The notes: generated from the letters alone by a model not told the origin. A stretch of DNA of 64,000 nucleotides from Maritimibacter sp. DP1N21-5 (GCF_019218295.1 NZ_JAHUZF010000006.1:2053649-2117648), one strand, 5' to 3'. Positions 1-9,675 are shown, numbered from the stretch's first letter. Numbers and translations are program-made.

Positions 1-1472
1 AAGATGTCGATCACCACGTCGCGGTGGAACTTCATCCGGAACTCGGTCGCGACCTTGGCGGCATGGACCACGGCCTCGGGATCGTCGCCGTTCACGTGGA
101 AGATCGGGGCCTCCACCATGAGCGCGATATCCGTGGGATAGGGCGAGGTGCGCGAGAAGCTCGGCGCGGTGGTGAAGCCGATCTGGTTGTTCACGACAAT
201 ATGGATCGTGCCGCCGGTGCGGTGGCCACGGATACCCGAGAGCTGGAGACATTCCGCCACCACGCCCTGCCCCGCGAAGGCCGCGTCGCCGTGGAGCAGC
301 ACCGGGATGACCGAGTGGTGCTCGGGATCGCCGAACTGGTCGCCCTTGGCCCGCGCCTTGCCCAGAACAACGGGGTTCACTGCTTCGAGGTGCGAGGGGT
401 TCGCAGTCAGCGACAGGTGGACCTTGTTGCCGTCGAACTCCCGGTCCGACGAGGCGCCGAGATGATATTTCACGTCACCCGACCCGTCCACATCCTCGGG
501 CTTGAAGCTGCCGCCCTGAAACTCGTTGAAGATTGCACGGTAGGGTTTGGACAGCACGTTGGCGAGAACCGAGAGACGGCCCCGGTGCGGCATGCCGATC
601 ACGACCTCTTTCGCGCCAAGGCTGCCGCCGCGCTTGATGATCTGCTCCATCGCGGGAATGAGCGCCTCGCCCCCGTCGAGACCGAAGCGCTTGGTCCCCA
701 TGTATTTGACATGGAGGAATTTCTCGAAACCCTCGGCTTCGACCAGCTTGTTCAGGATCGCGCGGCGGCCTTCGCGGGTGAAGGTGATTTCCTTGCCGTA
801 GCCTTCGATCCGCTCCTTGAGCCAGCCGGATTCCTCGGGGTTCGAGATGTGCATGTATTGCAGCGCGAAGGTGCCGCAATAGGTGCGCTTCACGATGTCG
901 ATGATTTGGCGCATCGAGGCGATCTGGAGCCCCAGAACGTTGTCGATGAAGATCGGGCGGTCCATGTCGGCTTCGGTGAAGCCGTAGCTCTTGGGGTCGA
1001 GCTCGGGGTGCGGGGTGTTGTCGCGCATGCCCAGCGGGTCGATGTCGGCGATCAGGTGGCCCCGGATCCGGTAGGCGCGGATGATCATTAGCGCGCGCAC
1101 AGAGTCCAGAACGGCGCGCTTCACGGCGTCCTCGCTCACGTCGACGTTGGACTTCTTGGCACCTTCCGCGATCTTCGCGGCCAGCGCGGCGGGGCGCGAC
1201 GGAAGGTCGGTCGGCCACTGCCCGTCCAGCGCATGGGTCAGATCGTCGTCAGGTTCCGGCGGCCAGTCGGCGCGCATCCAGGACGGCCCCTGCGCCTCTC
1301 GTTTGACGTCCACCTCGGTGTCGCCCAACTCGCGAAAGAACGCCTGCCAGGCTTCGTCGACCGACGAAGGGTCATTGGCGAACCGCGCGTAGAGCTGTTC
1401 GAGGTATTCGGCATTGTGCCCCTGCATGAAGGAAGAGGCGTGGTAGAGGTCGTTGGGGCTTTGGTCCGTCAT
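1..1472 (-). CDS. sucA: 2-oxoglutarate dehydrogenase E1 component, partial (C-terminus outside window)
   Basis: Thiamine-diphosphate-dependent E1 subunit of the 2-oxoglutarate dehydrogenase complex, which converts 2-oxoglutarate to succinyl-CoA in the TCA cycle. About 490 N-terminal residues are visible; the family is usually near 930-990, so the rest lies left of position 1. The start ATG at 1472 gives the typical opening MTDQSPNDLYHASSF. Family blocks visible on the minus strand include GMPHRGRLSVLANV, the cofactor-region motif GDAAFAGQG and NNQIGFTT. The gene follows sucD by 63 bp and belongs to the sucC-sucD-sucA operon typical of Rhodobacteraceae, where sucB and lpd normally follow. No frame disruption is seen. 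The assignment is very secure. Confidence 0.96.
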   Translation of the reverse strand, partial: MTDQSPNDLYHASSFMQGHNAEYLEQLYARFANDPSSVDEAWQAFFRELGDTEVDVKREAQGPSWMRADWPPEPDDDLTHALDGQWPTDLPSRPAALAAKIAEGAKKSNVDVSEDAVKRAVLDSVRALMIIRAYRIRGHLIADIDPLGMRDNTPHPELDPKSYGFTEADMDRPIFIDNVLGLQIASMRQIIDIVKRTYCGTFALQYMHISNPEESGWLKERIEGYGKEITFTREGRRAILNKLVEAEGFEKFLHVKYMGTKRFGLDGGEALIPAMEQIIKRGGSLGAKEVVIGMPHRGRLSVLANVLSKPYRAIFNEFQGGSFKPEDVDGSGDVKYHLGASSDREFDGNKVHLSLTANPSHLEAVNPVVLGKARAKGDQFGDPEHHSVIPVLLHGDAAFAGQGVVAECLQLSGIRGHRTGGTIHIVVNNQIGFTTAPSFSRTSPYPTDIALMVEAPIFHVNGDDPEAVVHAAKVATEFRMKFHRDVVIDI

Positions 1473-1535
1473 GGTGTCACCTGACAAAATGGGTATATGC
1501 GCGCCCGCGTCTAGCAGGCGCGCATGACGATTGTG

Positions 1536-2420
1536 TTAGCCTGCAATGGCTTTCTGCACGGCCTCGCCCAGCGTTGCCGGGCTGTCGGCCACCACGATGC
1601 CTGCCTTTTTCATGGCTTCGATCTTGGACTCCGCATCGCCCTTGCCGCCAGACACGATTGCGCCAGCGTGGCCCATGCGACGTCCGGGCGGTGCTGTGCG
1701 ACCGGCGATGAAGCCGGCGACCGGCTTCCAGCGGCCTTTCTTGCGCTGCTCGGCCAGGAACTCGGCGGCTTCTTCTTCGGCCGACCCACCGATTTCACCG
1801 ATCATGATGATCGAGGTGGTCTCGTCGTCGTCGAGGAACATGTCGAGCACGTCGATATGCTCGGTGCCCTTGATCGGGTCGCCGCCGATGCCGACCGCCG
1901 TGGATTGACCAAGGCCAATGTCCGAGGTCTGTTTCACGGCTTCATAGGTCAGCGTGCCCGAACGCGACACGACGCCAACCGAGCCACGCTTGTGGATATG
2001 GCCGGGCATGATGCCAATCTTGCAGGCGTCGGGCGTGATGACGCCAGGGCAGTTCGGGCCGATAAGCCGCGACTTGGAGTCCACCAGCGCGCGTTTGACC
2101 TTCATCATGTCGAGCACCGGTATGCCCTCGGTGATGCAGACGATCAGCTCCATCTCGGCGTCGATCGCTTCGAGGATCGAGTCCGCGGCGAAGGGCGGCG
2201 GCACGTAGATCACGCTCGCGTTGGCTTCGGTCTTGGCCTTCGCCTCGTGGACCGAGTCGTAGACCGGCAGGTTCAGGTGGGTCGAACCGCCTTTGCCGGG
2301 GGTCACGCCGCCGACCATCTTGGTGCCATAAGCGATGGCCTGTTCGGAGTGAAAGGTGCCCTGCGAGCCGGTGAAGCCCTGACAGATGACCTTGGTGTTT
2401 TCGTCGATGAGAATGGCCAT
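1536..2420 (-). CDS. sucD: succinyl-CoA synthetase (ADP-forming) alpha subunit
   Basis: Alpha subunit of succinate-CoA ligase, which makes ATP/GTP and succinate from succinyl-CoA in the TCA cycle. The 294-residue product is full length for the family. It has an N-terminal CoA-binding Rossmann domain ([15 protein letters not shown] near residues 17-31) and a C-terminal ligase domain with the GHAGAI motif that carries the phosphorylated histidine ([18 protein letters not shown]). The start ATG at 2420 lies 4 bp after the sucC stop, so the two subunits are probably translationally coupled. sucA follows in the same direction. Confidence 0.97.
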   Translation of the reverse strand: MAILIDENTKVICQGFTGSQGTFHSEQAIAYGTKMVGGVTPGKGGSTHLNLPVYDSVHEAKAKTEANASVIYVPPPFAADSILEAIDAEMELIVCITEGIPVLDMMKVKRALVDSKSRLIGPNCPGVITPDACKIGIMPGHIHKRGSVGVVSRSGTLTYEAVKQTSDIGLGQSTAVGIGGDPIKGTEHIDVLDMFLDDDETTSIIMIGEIGGSAEEEAAEFLAEQRKKGRWKPVAGFIAGRTAPPGRRMGHAGAIVSGGKGDAESKIEAMKKAGIVVADSPATLGEAVQKAIAG

Positions 2421-2424
2421 GTTC

Positions 2425-3618
2425 TTATCCTTTCACCGCTTTCACGATCTTCTCGGCACCGTCCGACAGGTTGTCGGCGGCGATGACGTTGAGACCGGAG
2501 TTCGCAATGATTTCCTTGCCCTTCTCGACGTTCGTGCCTTCTAGGCGCACAACGAGCGGGACCTGCAGGCCGACCTCTTTCACGGCGGCGATGACGCCTT
2601 CCGCGATCACGTCGCAGCGCATGATGCCGCCGAAGATGTTCACGAGGATGCCCTTCACGTTCGGGTCCGACGTGATGATCTTGAAGGCTTCCGTCACCTT
2701 CTCCTTCGTCGCACCACCGCCCACGTCGAGGAAGTTGGCGGGTTCCGCGCCGTAGAGCTTGATGATGTCCATCGTCGCCATGGCGAGGCCCGCGCCGTTC
2801 ACCATGCAGCCGATCTCACCATCGAGCGCAATGTAGTTCAGGTCGTATTTGGAGGCTTCGAGTTCCTTGGGGTCCTCTTCGGTCTCGTCGCGCAGGTTCG
2901 CGATGTCGGGCTGGCGATAGAGCGCGTTGCCGTCAAAGCCGAGCTTGGCGTCGAGAACCTTGAGATCGCCCTTGTCGGTCACGATCAGCGGGTTGATCTC
3001 GAGCATCTCCATGTCCTTCTCGACGAAGGCTTTGTAGAGCTGGCCCATGAGCGTGACGCACTGCTTGACCTGCGGACCCTTGAGGCCGAGGGAAAAGGCG
3101 ATGCGGCGGCCGTGGTAGGGCTGGTAGCCCGTGGCCGGATCCACGGAGAACGACAGGATTTTTTCGGGGGTCGACGCGGCGACCTCCTCGATGTCCATGC
3201 CGCCTTCCGTCGAGCAGACGAAAGAGATGCGGCTCGTCTGACGATCCACGAGGAGCGCGAGGTAGAGTTCCGTCTCGATGTCGGAGCCGGCTTCGATGTA
3301 GATGCGGTTCACCTGCTTGCCAGCCGGGCCGGTCTGATGCGTGACCAGCGTGCGGCCGAGCATCTTGCGGGCTTCTTCCGCGGCTTCTTCGACCGATTTG
3401 GCCAGGCGGACACCGCCCTTTTCGCCCGCGCTTTCTTCCTTGAAGTGGCCCTTGCCGCGGCCGCCGGCGTGGATCTGAGCCTTCACGACCCAAAGGGGGC
3501 CGTCCATCTCGCCCGCTTTGGTTTTCGCTTCTTCGGCTTTGAGAACCACGCGACCGTCGGAAACCGGAGCGCCATATTCGCGAAGGAGGGCCTTCGCCTG
3601 ATATTCATGGATGTTCAT
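2425..3618 (-). CDS. sucC: succinyl-CoA synthetase beta subunit
   Basis: ATP-grasp beta subunit of succinate-CoA ligase, carrying the nucleotide site and pairing with SucD. I chose the ATG at 3618 because it gives the universal opening [19 protein letters not shown] and a 397-residue protein, the normal length. A longer in-frame start at 3666 would add 16 unrelated residues. The ATP-grasp region contains [12 protein letters not shown] (around residue 45), and the C-terminal CoA-ligase domain contains [11 protein letters not shown] and [10 protein letters not shown]. It is the first gene of the suc operon. The paired TGTGATCACA elements lie about 110-140 bp upstream. Confidence 0.97.
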   Translation of the reverse strand: MNIHEYQAKALLREYGAPVSDGRVVLKAEEAKTKAGEMDGPLWVVKAQIHAGGRGKGHFKEESAGEKGGVRLAKSVEEAAEEARKMLGRTLVTHQTGPAGKQVNRIYIEAGSDIETELYLALLVDRQTSRISFVCSTEGGMDIEEVAASTPEKILSFSVDPATGYQPYHGRRIAFSLGLKGPQVKQCVTLMGQLYKAFVEKDMEMLEINPLIVTDKGDLKVLDAKLGFDGNALYRQPDIANLRDETEEDPKELEASKYDLNYIALDGEIGCMVNGAGLAMATMDIIKLYGAEPANFLDVGGGATKEKVTEAFKIITSDPNVKGILVNIFGGIMRCDVIAEGVIAAVKEVGLQVPLVVRLEGTNVEKGKEIIANSGLNVIAADNLSDGAEKIVKAVKG

Positions 3619-3724
3619 GAACTCGTCCCTGTGGTTAGCGTTCGGCGCCCAATTGCCATGCCGCAAGCCGCGTTGAAACGGTTTTTTCGGGGCTTGGCTG
3701 AAATAGGCCGATAATATCGCTAAC

Positions 3725-3756
3725 TGTGATCACACGCGCAAATCTTGTGATCACAA
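3725..3756 (-). promoter_or_regulatory. paired TGTGATCACA palindromes upstream of sucC
   Basis: Two perfect 10-bp palindromes TGTGATCACA lie at 3725-3734 and 3746-3755; the second extends to 12 bp, 3745-3756. Their centres are 21 bp apart, two helical turns. Read toward sucC, the spacer is AGATTTGCGCG. The same arrangement with spacer AGACATTTGCG occurs upstream of sdhC. This is most likely a two-site operator for a transcription factor controlling the TCA operons. A possible -10 box, TATTAT, lies just downstream in the suc direction. The regulator is not identified. Confidence 0.75.
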
Positions 3757-3784
3757 AGATGTTTTCAATCCCGGAAAGGCGAAA

Positions 3785-3803
3785 GGCGGGCCTCACGCCC
3801 GCC
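3785..3803 (-). terminator. hairpin downstream of the tetR gene
   Basis: A perfect 7-bp stem (GGCGGGC/GCCCGCC) with a 5-nt loop (CTCAC) lies 35 bp past the TetR stop codon. On the minus strand it is followed by a modest T-rich stretch. It probably ends tetR transcription before the suc promoter region. Confidence 0.55.
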
Positions 3804-3838
3804 TCCGGAATCGCACCATCCGCCGGAGTGGGGCGCGC

Positions 3839-4387
3839 TCATCGAGTCGCGCGAAGCCCTTCATAGACGAGGTCATAAGCGCGCCGCCGCCCCTCGGGAC
3901 CGATGTTGGGCGTGGTCGCCGCGGCGGCCAGCATGACGGCGAAGATCACCACGTCAGCTTCCCGCAGATCCGCCCGCACGAGTCCTTCCGAGACGGCACG
4001 GCGCACATGGGGCTTGAGCAGCGCATGGAACCGGTCGATGGCTTCGAGCAGCACGGGATCTTCCCGGCTTTGCGCGCGCACATAATCGGCGACCGGCGAA
4101 TAATGCACCATTTCATTGTAAAAGGTGGTCACCAGTTCGAAAATCGAAGCGCCCTCTTGCGGCAAACCCGCACTGACCGCTTCGAGTTTATTCAGGAACT
4201 GGTCCAGCATCTCGTTGATGAGCGCCCGGCGATCCGCGAAGTGCCGAAAAAATGTCGCTCTTCCAACGCCGGCACGCTGTGCAATGGTATCGAGAGGCGC
4301 ACCCACACCGCGTTCGAGAAAAATCTCGTCTGCCGCATTCAGGATCCGCAACCGGTTCTCGTTGAAATCGGCGCGTCTTTTCGTCAT
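3839..4387 (-). CDS. TetR/AcrR family transcriptional regulator
   Basis: Helix-turn-helix repressor of the TetR type, 182 residues from ATG 4387 (MTKRRADFNENRLRILNAAD). An upstream in-frame start at 4438 would add 17 residues unlike the family. The N-terminal HTH is clear: ILNAADEIFLERG, then PLDTIAQRAGVGRATFFRHF. The C-terminal ligand-binding domain is generic, so no ligand can be inferred. The gene stands alone between mdh and the suc operon. A perfect 12-bp palindrome 71-82 bp upstream of its start may be its own operator. Its targets are unknown, and nothing links it to the TCA genes beyond position. Confidence 0.88.
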   Translation of the reverse strand: MTKRRADFNENRLRILNAADEIFLERGVGAPLDTIAQRAGVGRATFFRHFADRRALINEMLDQFLNKLEAVSAGLPQEGASIFELVTTFYNEMVHYSPVADYVRAQSREDPVLLEAIDRFHALLKPHVRRAVSEGLVRADLREADVVIFAVMLAAAATTPNIGPEGRRRAYDLVYEGLRATR

Positions 4388-4457
4388 GTCTATCCCATCT
4401 CTTTGTCGGAATATGTGCCGCCCCTCTCCCAAAAACAAAAGGGCAAATTGTCACCGC

Positions 4458-4469
4458 TCACAGCTGTGA
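4458..4469. promoter_or_regulatory. palindrome upstream of tetR, candidate autoregulatory operator
   Basis: TCACAGCTGTGA is a perfect 12-bp palindrome in the short intergenic region upstream of the TetR gene. TetR-family proteins commonly bind such palindromes at their own promoter, so autoregulation is a reasonable inference. No second copy was seen. Confidence 0.35.
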
Positions 4470-4603
4470 CGCATCTATACCACAAATTAACCGAATAGGT
4501 GAGACCTGATTGTCCGCTTCTTCAAGGCAGGGGTTCGGCGGCGTATGGTGCGCCTGAACAGCTGGCGATGAAGCCTGGTTCTTTGCCATGAGGAAACGTA
4601 AAA

Positions 4604-4627
4604 GGGGCCGGCGTTTCCGCCAACCCC
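4604..4627 (-). terminator. rho-independent terminator of mdh
   Basis: An imperfect 10-bp stem (GGGGCCGGCG/CGCCAACCCC, two mismatches) with a 4-nt loop lies 25 bp beyond the mdh stop. On the minus strand it is followed by TTTTACG, as expected for an intrinsic terminator. Confidence 0.65.
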
Positions 4628-4651
4628 TGGAATGACAGGTCACGCCGTCGC

Positions 4652-5629
<978 letters not shown>

Positions 5630-5727
5630 TCAGGTTTACTGTCCCTGCGCTGCCTAGCCCCCTTCCCCGATCTGTTCAAGGGCGCGGCGATGCAGCATGG
5701 CCGTGTCGCGAGGGGTTGCGGCCAGAA

Positions 5728-6531
5728 ATGGTGGCGCTAAACCTCAAGTGGTCCAAGGGCTTCGGGGTGCGGCATACTGTGGAATACAACCTGACCTTCT
5801 TCGCCGTCGCCACGGTCGCCGTCGTCTTTGCCGGCGTTTCCAAGGGCGGCTTCGGGTCAGGAGCGGCCTTTGCGGCGACACCACTGCTCGCCCTGATTCT
5901 TGAACCGGGGCAGGCAGTTGGCCTGATGCTGCCGCTCCTCATGCTGATGGATGTGACGGCCCTGCGTCCCTATTGGCGCAAGTGGGACGGACGCGCGGCG
6001 GGGGTGTTCATCCTTGGCGCTGTGCCCGGGGTGGCGGTCGGGACGGCGGTCTATTCGCTCGCGAACCAGGATGTGTTCCGGCTCATGATCGGGGCGGTCG
6101 CGGTCGGCTTCGTGGCGTTTCAGCTCGCCCGGAAATACGGCCTTCTGCGTCCGGCGCGGCGCCCGATGGGCGATCTGGGCGGTGGCATTGCCGGGGCGGT
6201 CGGGGGGTTCACCAGCTTCGTGAGCCATGCAGGCGGCCCGCCCGCCGCGATCTTCCTGCTGTCGCGCGGGCTCGACAAGACGACCTATCAGGCGACCACG
6301 GTGCTCATGTTCTGGGCGATCAACCTGATGAAATTCGTGCCCTATGCGCTTCTGGGCATCTTCACCTGGGATACGCTCAAAGCCGACCTGATGCTTGTTC
6401 CTGCCGCCGTCGTCGGCGTTTGGCTCGGGGTCCGGGCGCACAACGTGATCCCTGAACGCCTCTACTTCACGATCACCTATGCACTTCTGCTTGCGACCGG
6501 AGGCAAGTTGATCTGGGATGCGCTGACCTGA
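5728..6531 (+). CDS. TauE/SafE family membrane permease (sulfite/organosulfonate exporter type)
   Basis: Inner-membrane protein of the TauE/SafE (DUF81) family, 267 residues from the ATG at 5728, with about eight hydrophobic segments. Family signatures include the glycine-rich first helix ending in GVSKGGFGSGAAF and a repeat-like second half beginning GGGIAGAVGGFTSFVSHAGGPP. Members export sulfite, sulfoacetate or other anions, but the substrate cannot be read from sequence. The start is uncertain: TTG at 5716 and GTG at 5779 are also in frame, and the GTG would place the start right at the first helix. It is divergent from mdh, and no partner genes are adjacent. Confidence 0.85.
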   Translation: MVALNLKWSKGFGVRHTVEYNLTFFAVATVAVVFAGVSKGGFGSGAAFAATPLLALILEPGQAVGLMLPLLMLMDVTALRPYWRKWDGRAAGVFILGAVPGVAVGTAVYSLANQDVFRLMIGAVAVGFVAFQLARKYGLLRPARRPMGDLGGGIAGAVGGFTSFVSHAGGPPAAIFLLSRGLDKTTYQATTVLMFWAINLMKFVPYALLGIFTWDTLKADLMLVPAAVVGVWLGVRAHNVIPERLYFTITYALLLATGGKLIWDALT

Positions 6532-6543
6532 GACGCGCCGGGG

Positions 6544-6849
6544 TCAGGTCGGCTGACCCGAGGCGACGGCCTCCTCGACCTCTTCCCAGGATTGCCCGGC
6601 AGCGATGATGCACATCTGTCCGTCGGGCAGCGTTACCGTGATGGTCCAGCTGCCAGAGATGTCGGAGGCAAAGGTTTCCACGACGCGATCGCCCTGCGCC
6701 ATGCCGATGGATTGCCGCGACTCGCCGAACCTGTCTGCAAGCTGGGTGAGCACCAATTCCCGGTCTGCGCATTGGTTCTGGGCAAGGACCGGCAGCGTCA
6801 TGGTGAGCACCGCGCCGATCCCAAGTGAGATAATCAGAGAACGTTTCAT
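6544..6849 (-). CDS. small exported protein of unknown function
   Basis: A 101-residue product starting at ATG 6849. It begins with a clear signal peptide (MKRSLIISLGIGAVLTMTLPVLAQ) with probable cleavage after the AQ near residue 24. The mature part has two cysteines (NQCADRELV and DGQMCIIAAG) that could form a disulfide, and it ends in an acidic helix (SWEEVEEAVASG). I do not recognise a named family, though small periplasmic proteins of this pattern recur in Rhodobacteraceae. The reading frame stays open far upstream, antisense to mcl2 and mch. Only this last part is believable, because the signal peptide starts cleanly here. Confidence 0.75.
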   Translation of the reverse strand: MKRSLIISLGIGAVLTMTLPVLAQNQCADRELVLTQLADRFGESRQSIGMAQGDRVVETFASDISGSWTITVTLPDGQMCIIAAGQSWEEVEEAVASGQPT

Positions 6850-7026
6850 GTCATCGCCCTTTCGTTCGGTGCCTTCATCATCGCGAACGAAGCGCGAAAA
6901 AGTGGTTAACTCGGCGAACGGCACCCCAAAGGCGTTGCCTATGCTGCGTCGCGGCAGAACAGGGCTTGCCAATTCATGCGCAGCCATGTTGTTTTGCGCA
7001 ACAAAATTGCCCAGAGGAAGAATCGA

Positions 7027-7878
7027 ATGACCCTGTCCCGTCCCGTGCGCTCCGTGCTCTACATCCCCGGCTCGAAGGAACGCGCGCTGGACAAGGCCCG
7101 GGGACTGGTCGCCGACGCGATCATCTTCGACCTCGAGGACGCGGTGACGCCCGACGCGAAGGACGATGCGCGCGAGACGCTGAAGGCGGAGCTTGCCAAG
7201 GGCGGCTTCGGCAACCGGATGAAGATCGTGCGGATCAACGGGTTCGACACCGACTGGGGCCGCGCGGATGCCGAGGCTTTCGCCGGGGCCGACATCGACG
7301 CCCTGCTCCTGCCCAAGGTGAACAGCGCCGCCGATCTCGACTCGCTGGCCGAGGTTTCGGGCGACACGCCGCTCTGGGCGATGATGGAGACGCCCGAGGG
7401 TGTGCTGAACGCCAAGTCCATCGCGGCGCACCCGCGTCTGCAAGGCATCGTCATGGGCACCAACGATCTGGTCAAGGAACTGGGCTGCCGGGTCACGCCC
7501 GACCGTTTCGCGCTCATGACCTCGCTGCAACTGGCGCTCCTCGCCGCGCGGGCGGCCGGCAAGGTCATCGTGGACGGGGTCTACAACGCCTTCAAGGACG
7601 ACGAGGGCCTGCGGGCGGAATGCGTCCAGGGCGTCGCCCTGGGCTTCGACGGCAAGACGCTGATCCACCCGGCGCAGCTCGACGTGACGAACGAGGTCTA
7701 TGCCCCGTCGGAGGCGGACCTCGACCTCGCACGCCGCCAGATCGCAGCTTTCGAGGAGACCGAGGCCTCGGGGCAGGGCGTCGCCGTCGTCGATGGAAAG
7801 ATCGTGGAGAATCTGCATATCGTGACGGCGAAAGCTCTGCTCGCCAAGGCAGAGGCCATCGCCAGCCTCGAAGGATAA
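7027..7878 (+). CDS. mcl2: (3S)-malyl-CoA thioesterase / CitE-like lyase family
   Basis: HpcH/HpaI-aldolase superfamily protein of 283 residues (start ATG 7027, preceded by AGAGGAAG). The opening RPVRSVLYIPGSKERALDKA and the motif IIFDLEDAVTPDAKDDAR (metal and CoA binding) are typical of the CitE/malyl-CoA lyase group. In Rhodobacter the shorter paralogue Mcl2 hydrolyses (3S)-malyl-CoA to malate and CoA in the ethylmalonyl-CoA pathway, and it lies near mch and sdh, as here. I therefore prefer thioesterase over lyase; the full lyase Mcl1 is longer (about 318 residues). It probably heads an operon with the NnrU gene, the DUF1737 gene and mch. An 8-bp palindrome TTGCGCAA at 6994-7001 sits just upstream. 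Confidence 0.85.
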   Translation: MTLSRPVRSVLYIPGSKERALDKARGLVADAIIFDLEDAVTPDAKDDARETLKAELAKGGFGNRMKIVRINGFDTDWGRADAEAFAGADIDALLLPKVNSAADLDSLAEVSGDTPLWAMMETPEGVLNAKSIAAHPRLQGIVMGTNDLVKELGCRVTPDRFALMTSLQLALLAARAAGKVIVDGVYNAFKDDEGLRAECVQGVALGFDGKTLIHPAQLDVTNEVYAPSEADLDLARRQIAAFEETEASGQGVAVVDGKIVENLHIVTAKALLAKAEAIASLEG

Positions 7879-7881
7879 GCC

Positions 7882-8427
7882 ATGATAGTGTTGATTTTGG
7901 GGGTGCTCCTGTGGTCGGGCGCCCATCTGTTCAAGCGCCTTGCGCCCGATGCGCGGGCGCGGATGGGCGACAAGGGGCGCGGGCTCGTGGCGCTTGCGTC
8001 CTTGGCCGGTATCGTTCTGATGGTCATCGGCTACCGGATGGCGGACGGTGCGGTGCACTGGGGCCGGACACCGGCGCTCGTCGGGATCAACAACCTGCTC
8101 GTGCTTCTCGCGGTCTATCTTTTCGCCGCCTCCGGCATGAAGACCTGGATCACGTCGAAGATCCGGCATCCCCAACTGACGGCGGTCAAGGCCTGGGCGC
8201 TCGCCCACCTGCTCGTGAACGGCGATGTTCCGTCTTACGTCCTCTTCGGCGGTCTCCTCGTCTGGGCCGTGCTCGAGGTCATCCTGATCAACCGCGCAGC
8301 CCGCCCCGCGAAAGCCACCGGACCCTTCCCGATGGGTAAGGAAATCGGCGCTGTGGTTGGCGCTGTGGTCGTCTTCGGGGTCATCGCCTGGGTGCACACC
8401 TGGCTTGGCTATCCAGTGTTCGGGTGA
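7882..8427 (+). CDS. NnrU family membrane protein
   Basis: A 181-residue inner-membrane protein with about five hydrophobic helices, beginning MIVLILGVLLWSGAHLFKRL. The pattern of the first helix and SGMKTWITSKIRHPQLTAVK fit the NnrU family, first described near denitrification genes but widespread without that role. It starts 3 bp after the mcl2 stop, so it is co-transcribed with the ethylmalonyl-CoA pathway genes. Its biochemical function is unknown, and the neighbourhood gives no direct clue. In Rhodobacter relatives the same gene sits between mcl2 and mch. Confidence 0.8.
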   Translation: MIVLILGVLLWSGAHLFKRLAPDARARMGDKGRGLVALASLAGIVLMVIGYRMADGAVHWGRTPALVGINNLLVLLAVYLFAASGMKTWITSKIRHPQLTAVKAWALAHLLVNGDVPSYVLFGGLLVWAVLEVILINRAARPAKATGPFPMGKEIGAVVGAVVVFGVIAWVHTWLGYPVFG

Positions 8428-8436
8428 GGTGACGTC

Positions 8437-8640
8437 GTGAAACTCTATCGCTTCCTGTCGGCCGACGACACGTCGGAATTCTGTCACAAGGTCACGGCCG
8501 CGCTCAACAAGGGCTGGGAACTCCACGGCTCGCCCACCTATGCCTTCGACGCCGCGAATGGCGTCATGCGCTGCGGCCAGGCGGTCACCAAGGACGCGCC
8601 GGGGGTCTATACCCCGGAGACAAAACTGGGAGAGCAATAG
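8437..8640 (+). CDS. DUF1737 domain protein
   Basis: A 67-residue soluble protein with a GTG start at 8437. It matches the short DUF1737 pattern: an N-terminal MKLYRFLSADDTSEFCHKVT, then LNKGWELHGSPTYAFD with the conserved GW..HG core. Function is unknown. It starts 9 bp after the NnrU gene, and its stop directly abuts the mch start, so it is embedded in the mcl2-mch operon. Confidence 0.8.
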   Translation: MKLYRFLSADDTSEFCHKVTAALNKGWELHGSPTYAFDAANGVMRCGQAVTKDAPGVYTPETKLGEQ

Positions 8641-9675
8641 GTGGCAAAAACCAATCCGGGCCGTTTCTTCGAGGATTACCGGGTGGGCGAGACCATCCGC
8701 CACGCGGTGCCGCGCACCCTGTCCGGTGGCGAGCGGGCGCTCTATCACGCGCTCTATCCTGCGCGTCATGCGCTTTATTCCTCGGATGAATTCGCGCGGG
8801 CCTCGGGGCTGGCGGCCTCGCCCATGGACGATCTGGCTGCCTTCCATGTGGTCTTCGGAAAATCGGTCCCTGACATCTCGCTCAATGCCGTCGCGAACCT
8901 CGGCTATGCCGAGGGGCGCTGGCGTGCACCCGTCTGGCCCGGCGATACCCTCGCCTCCGAGAGCGAGGTGATCGGCCTCAGGGAGAACTCGAACGGCAAG
9001 TCCGGCGTGGTCTATGTGCGCACGAAAGGCACAAACCAGCACGGCGACGTGGTCCTGGACTATGTGCGCTGGGTCATGGTGCGCAAGAAGAACCTCGATG
9101 CGCCCGCGCCCGAAACGGTCGTGCCGGATCTGGCCAAGGTCGTGCCGGCGTCAGAGCTGTGGATTCCCGAGGGGCTCGACTTTACGTCCTACGACTTCGC
9201 CCTTGCGGGCGAGCCGCACCGCTGGGGCGATTACGAGGTCGGCGAAACGATCGACCACGTGGACGGTGTCACGGTCGAGGAAGCCGAGCATATGCTCGCC
9301 ACGCGGCTCTGGCAGAACACGGCCAAGGTGCATTTCGACGCGACCAACCGCGAGGATGGCAAGCGGCTGATCTATGGCGGCCACGTGATCTCGATGGCGC
9401 GAGCGCTGTCCTTCAATGGCCTCGCCAATGCACAGATGATCATCGGTCTGAACGGCGGCGCCCATGCCAACCCCTGCTTTGCAGGCGACACGATCCGGGC
9501 TTGGAGCGAGGTGCTCGACAGGGCCGAGACGCCTGCCCCCGGTGTCGGCGCAATCCGGCTGCGGCTCGTCGCGGTCAAGGGCGACCATCGGGACTTCGCG
9601 CTGAAGGGCGACGACGGGAAATACCTGCCCCATGTGATGCTCGATCTTGACTATTGGGCGCTCATGCCGACCTGA
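8641..9675 (+). CDS. mch: mesaconyl-CoA (beta-methylmalyl-CoA) hydratase, double MaoC-like
   Basis: A 344-residue enzyme with two MaoC-like hot-dog domains (about residues 1-165 and 180-340). This is the length and architecture of Rhodobacter Mch, which hydrates mesaconyl-CoA to beta-methylmalyl-CoA in the ethylmalonyl-CoA pathway of acetate assimilation. The opening PGRFFEDYRVGETIRHAVPR and the second-domain VGETIDHVDGVTVEEAEHM are typical. The start is GTG at 8641, immediately after the preceding stop. Together with mcl2 it indicates acetyl-CoA assimilation without the glyoxylate shunt. Other pathway genes (ccr, ecm, mcd, mcl1) are not in this window. Confidence 0.9.
   Translation: MAKTNPGRFFEDYRVGETIRHAVPRTLSGGERALYHALYPARHALYSSDEFARASGLAASPMDDLAAFHVVFGKSVPDISLNAVANLGYAEGRWRAPVWPGDTLASESEVIGLRENSNGKSGVVYVRTKGTNQHGDVVLDYVRWVMVRKKNLDAPAPETVVPDLAKVVPASELWIPEGLDFTSYDFALAGEPHRWGDYEVGETIDHVDGVTVEEAEHMLATRLWQNTAKVHFDATNREDGKRLIYGGHVISMARALSFNGLANAQMIIGLNGGAHANPCFAGDTIRAWSEVLDRAETPAPGVGAIRLRLVAVKGDHRDFALKGDDGKYLPHVMLDLDYWALMPT

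Noticed and set aside
24..1091. Long plus-strand open frame (355 codons) opposite sucA
   Set aside because: It is antisense to a clear sucA sequence, has no recognisable domain and shows the arginine/histidine/valine bias of shadow frames in high-GC DNA.
3725..3756. CRP/FNR-type binding sites
   Set aside because: CRP sites need 6 bp between TGTGA and TCACA, while here the half-sites abut. A different regulator class is more likely.
4458..4643. Small minus-strand frame between tetR and mdh
   Set aside because: It spans the mdh terminator and the tetR upstream palindrome, has no ribosome-binding site and no similarity that I can see.
6994..7001. TTGCGCAA palindrome upstream of mcl2 as a PccR/ScfR-type site
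   Set aside because: The known PccR-type motif is TTTGCAAA in two copies; this 8-bp palindrome is single and differs in the centre, so the resemblance is too weak to call.
6850..9042. Upstream 731 codons of the minus-strand frame ending at 6544
   Set aside because: They lie opposite mcl2, the NnrU gene and mch, which have clear families. Only the last 101 codons start with a signal peptide and are accepted.
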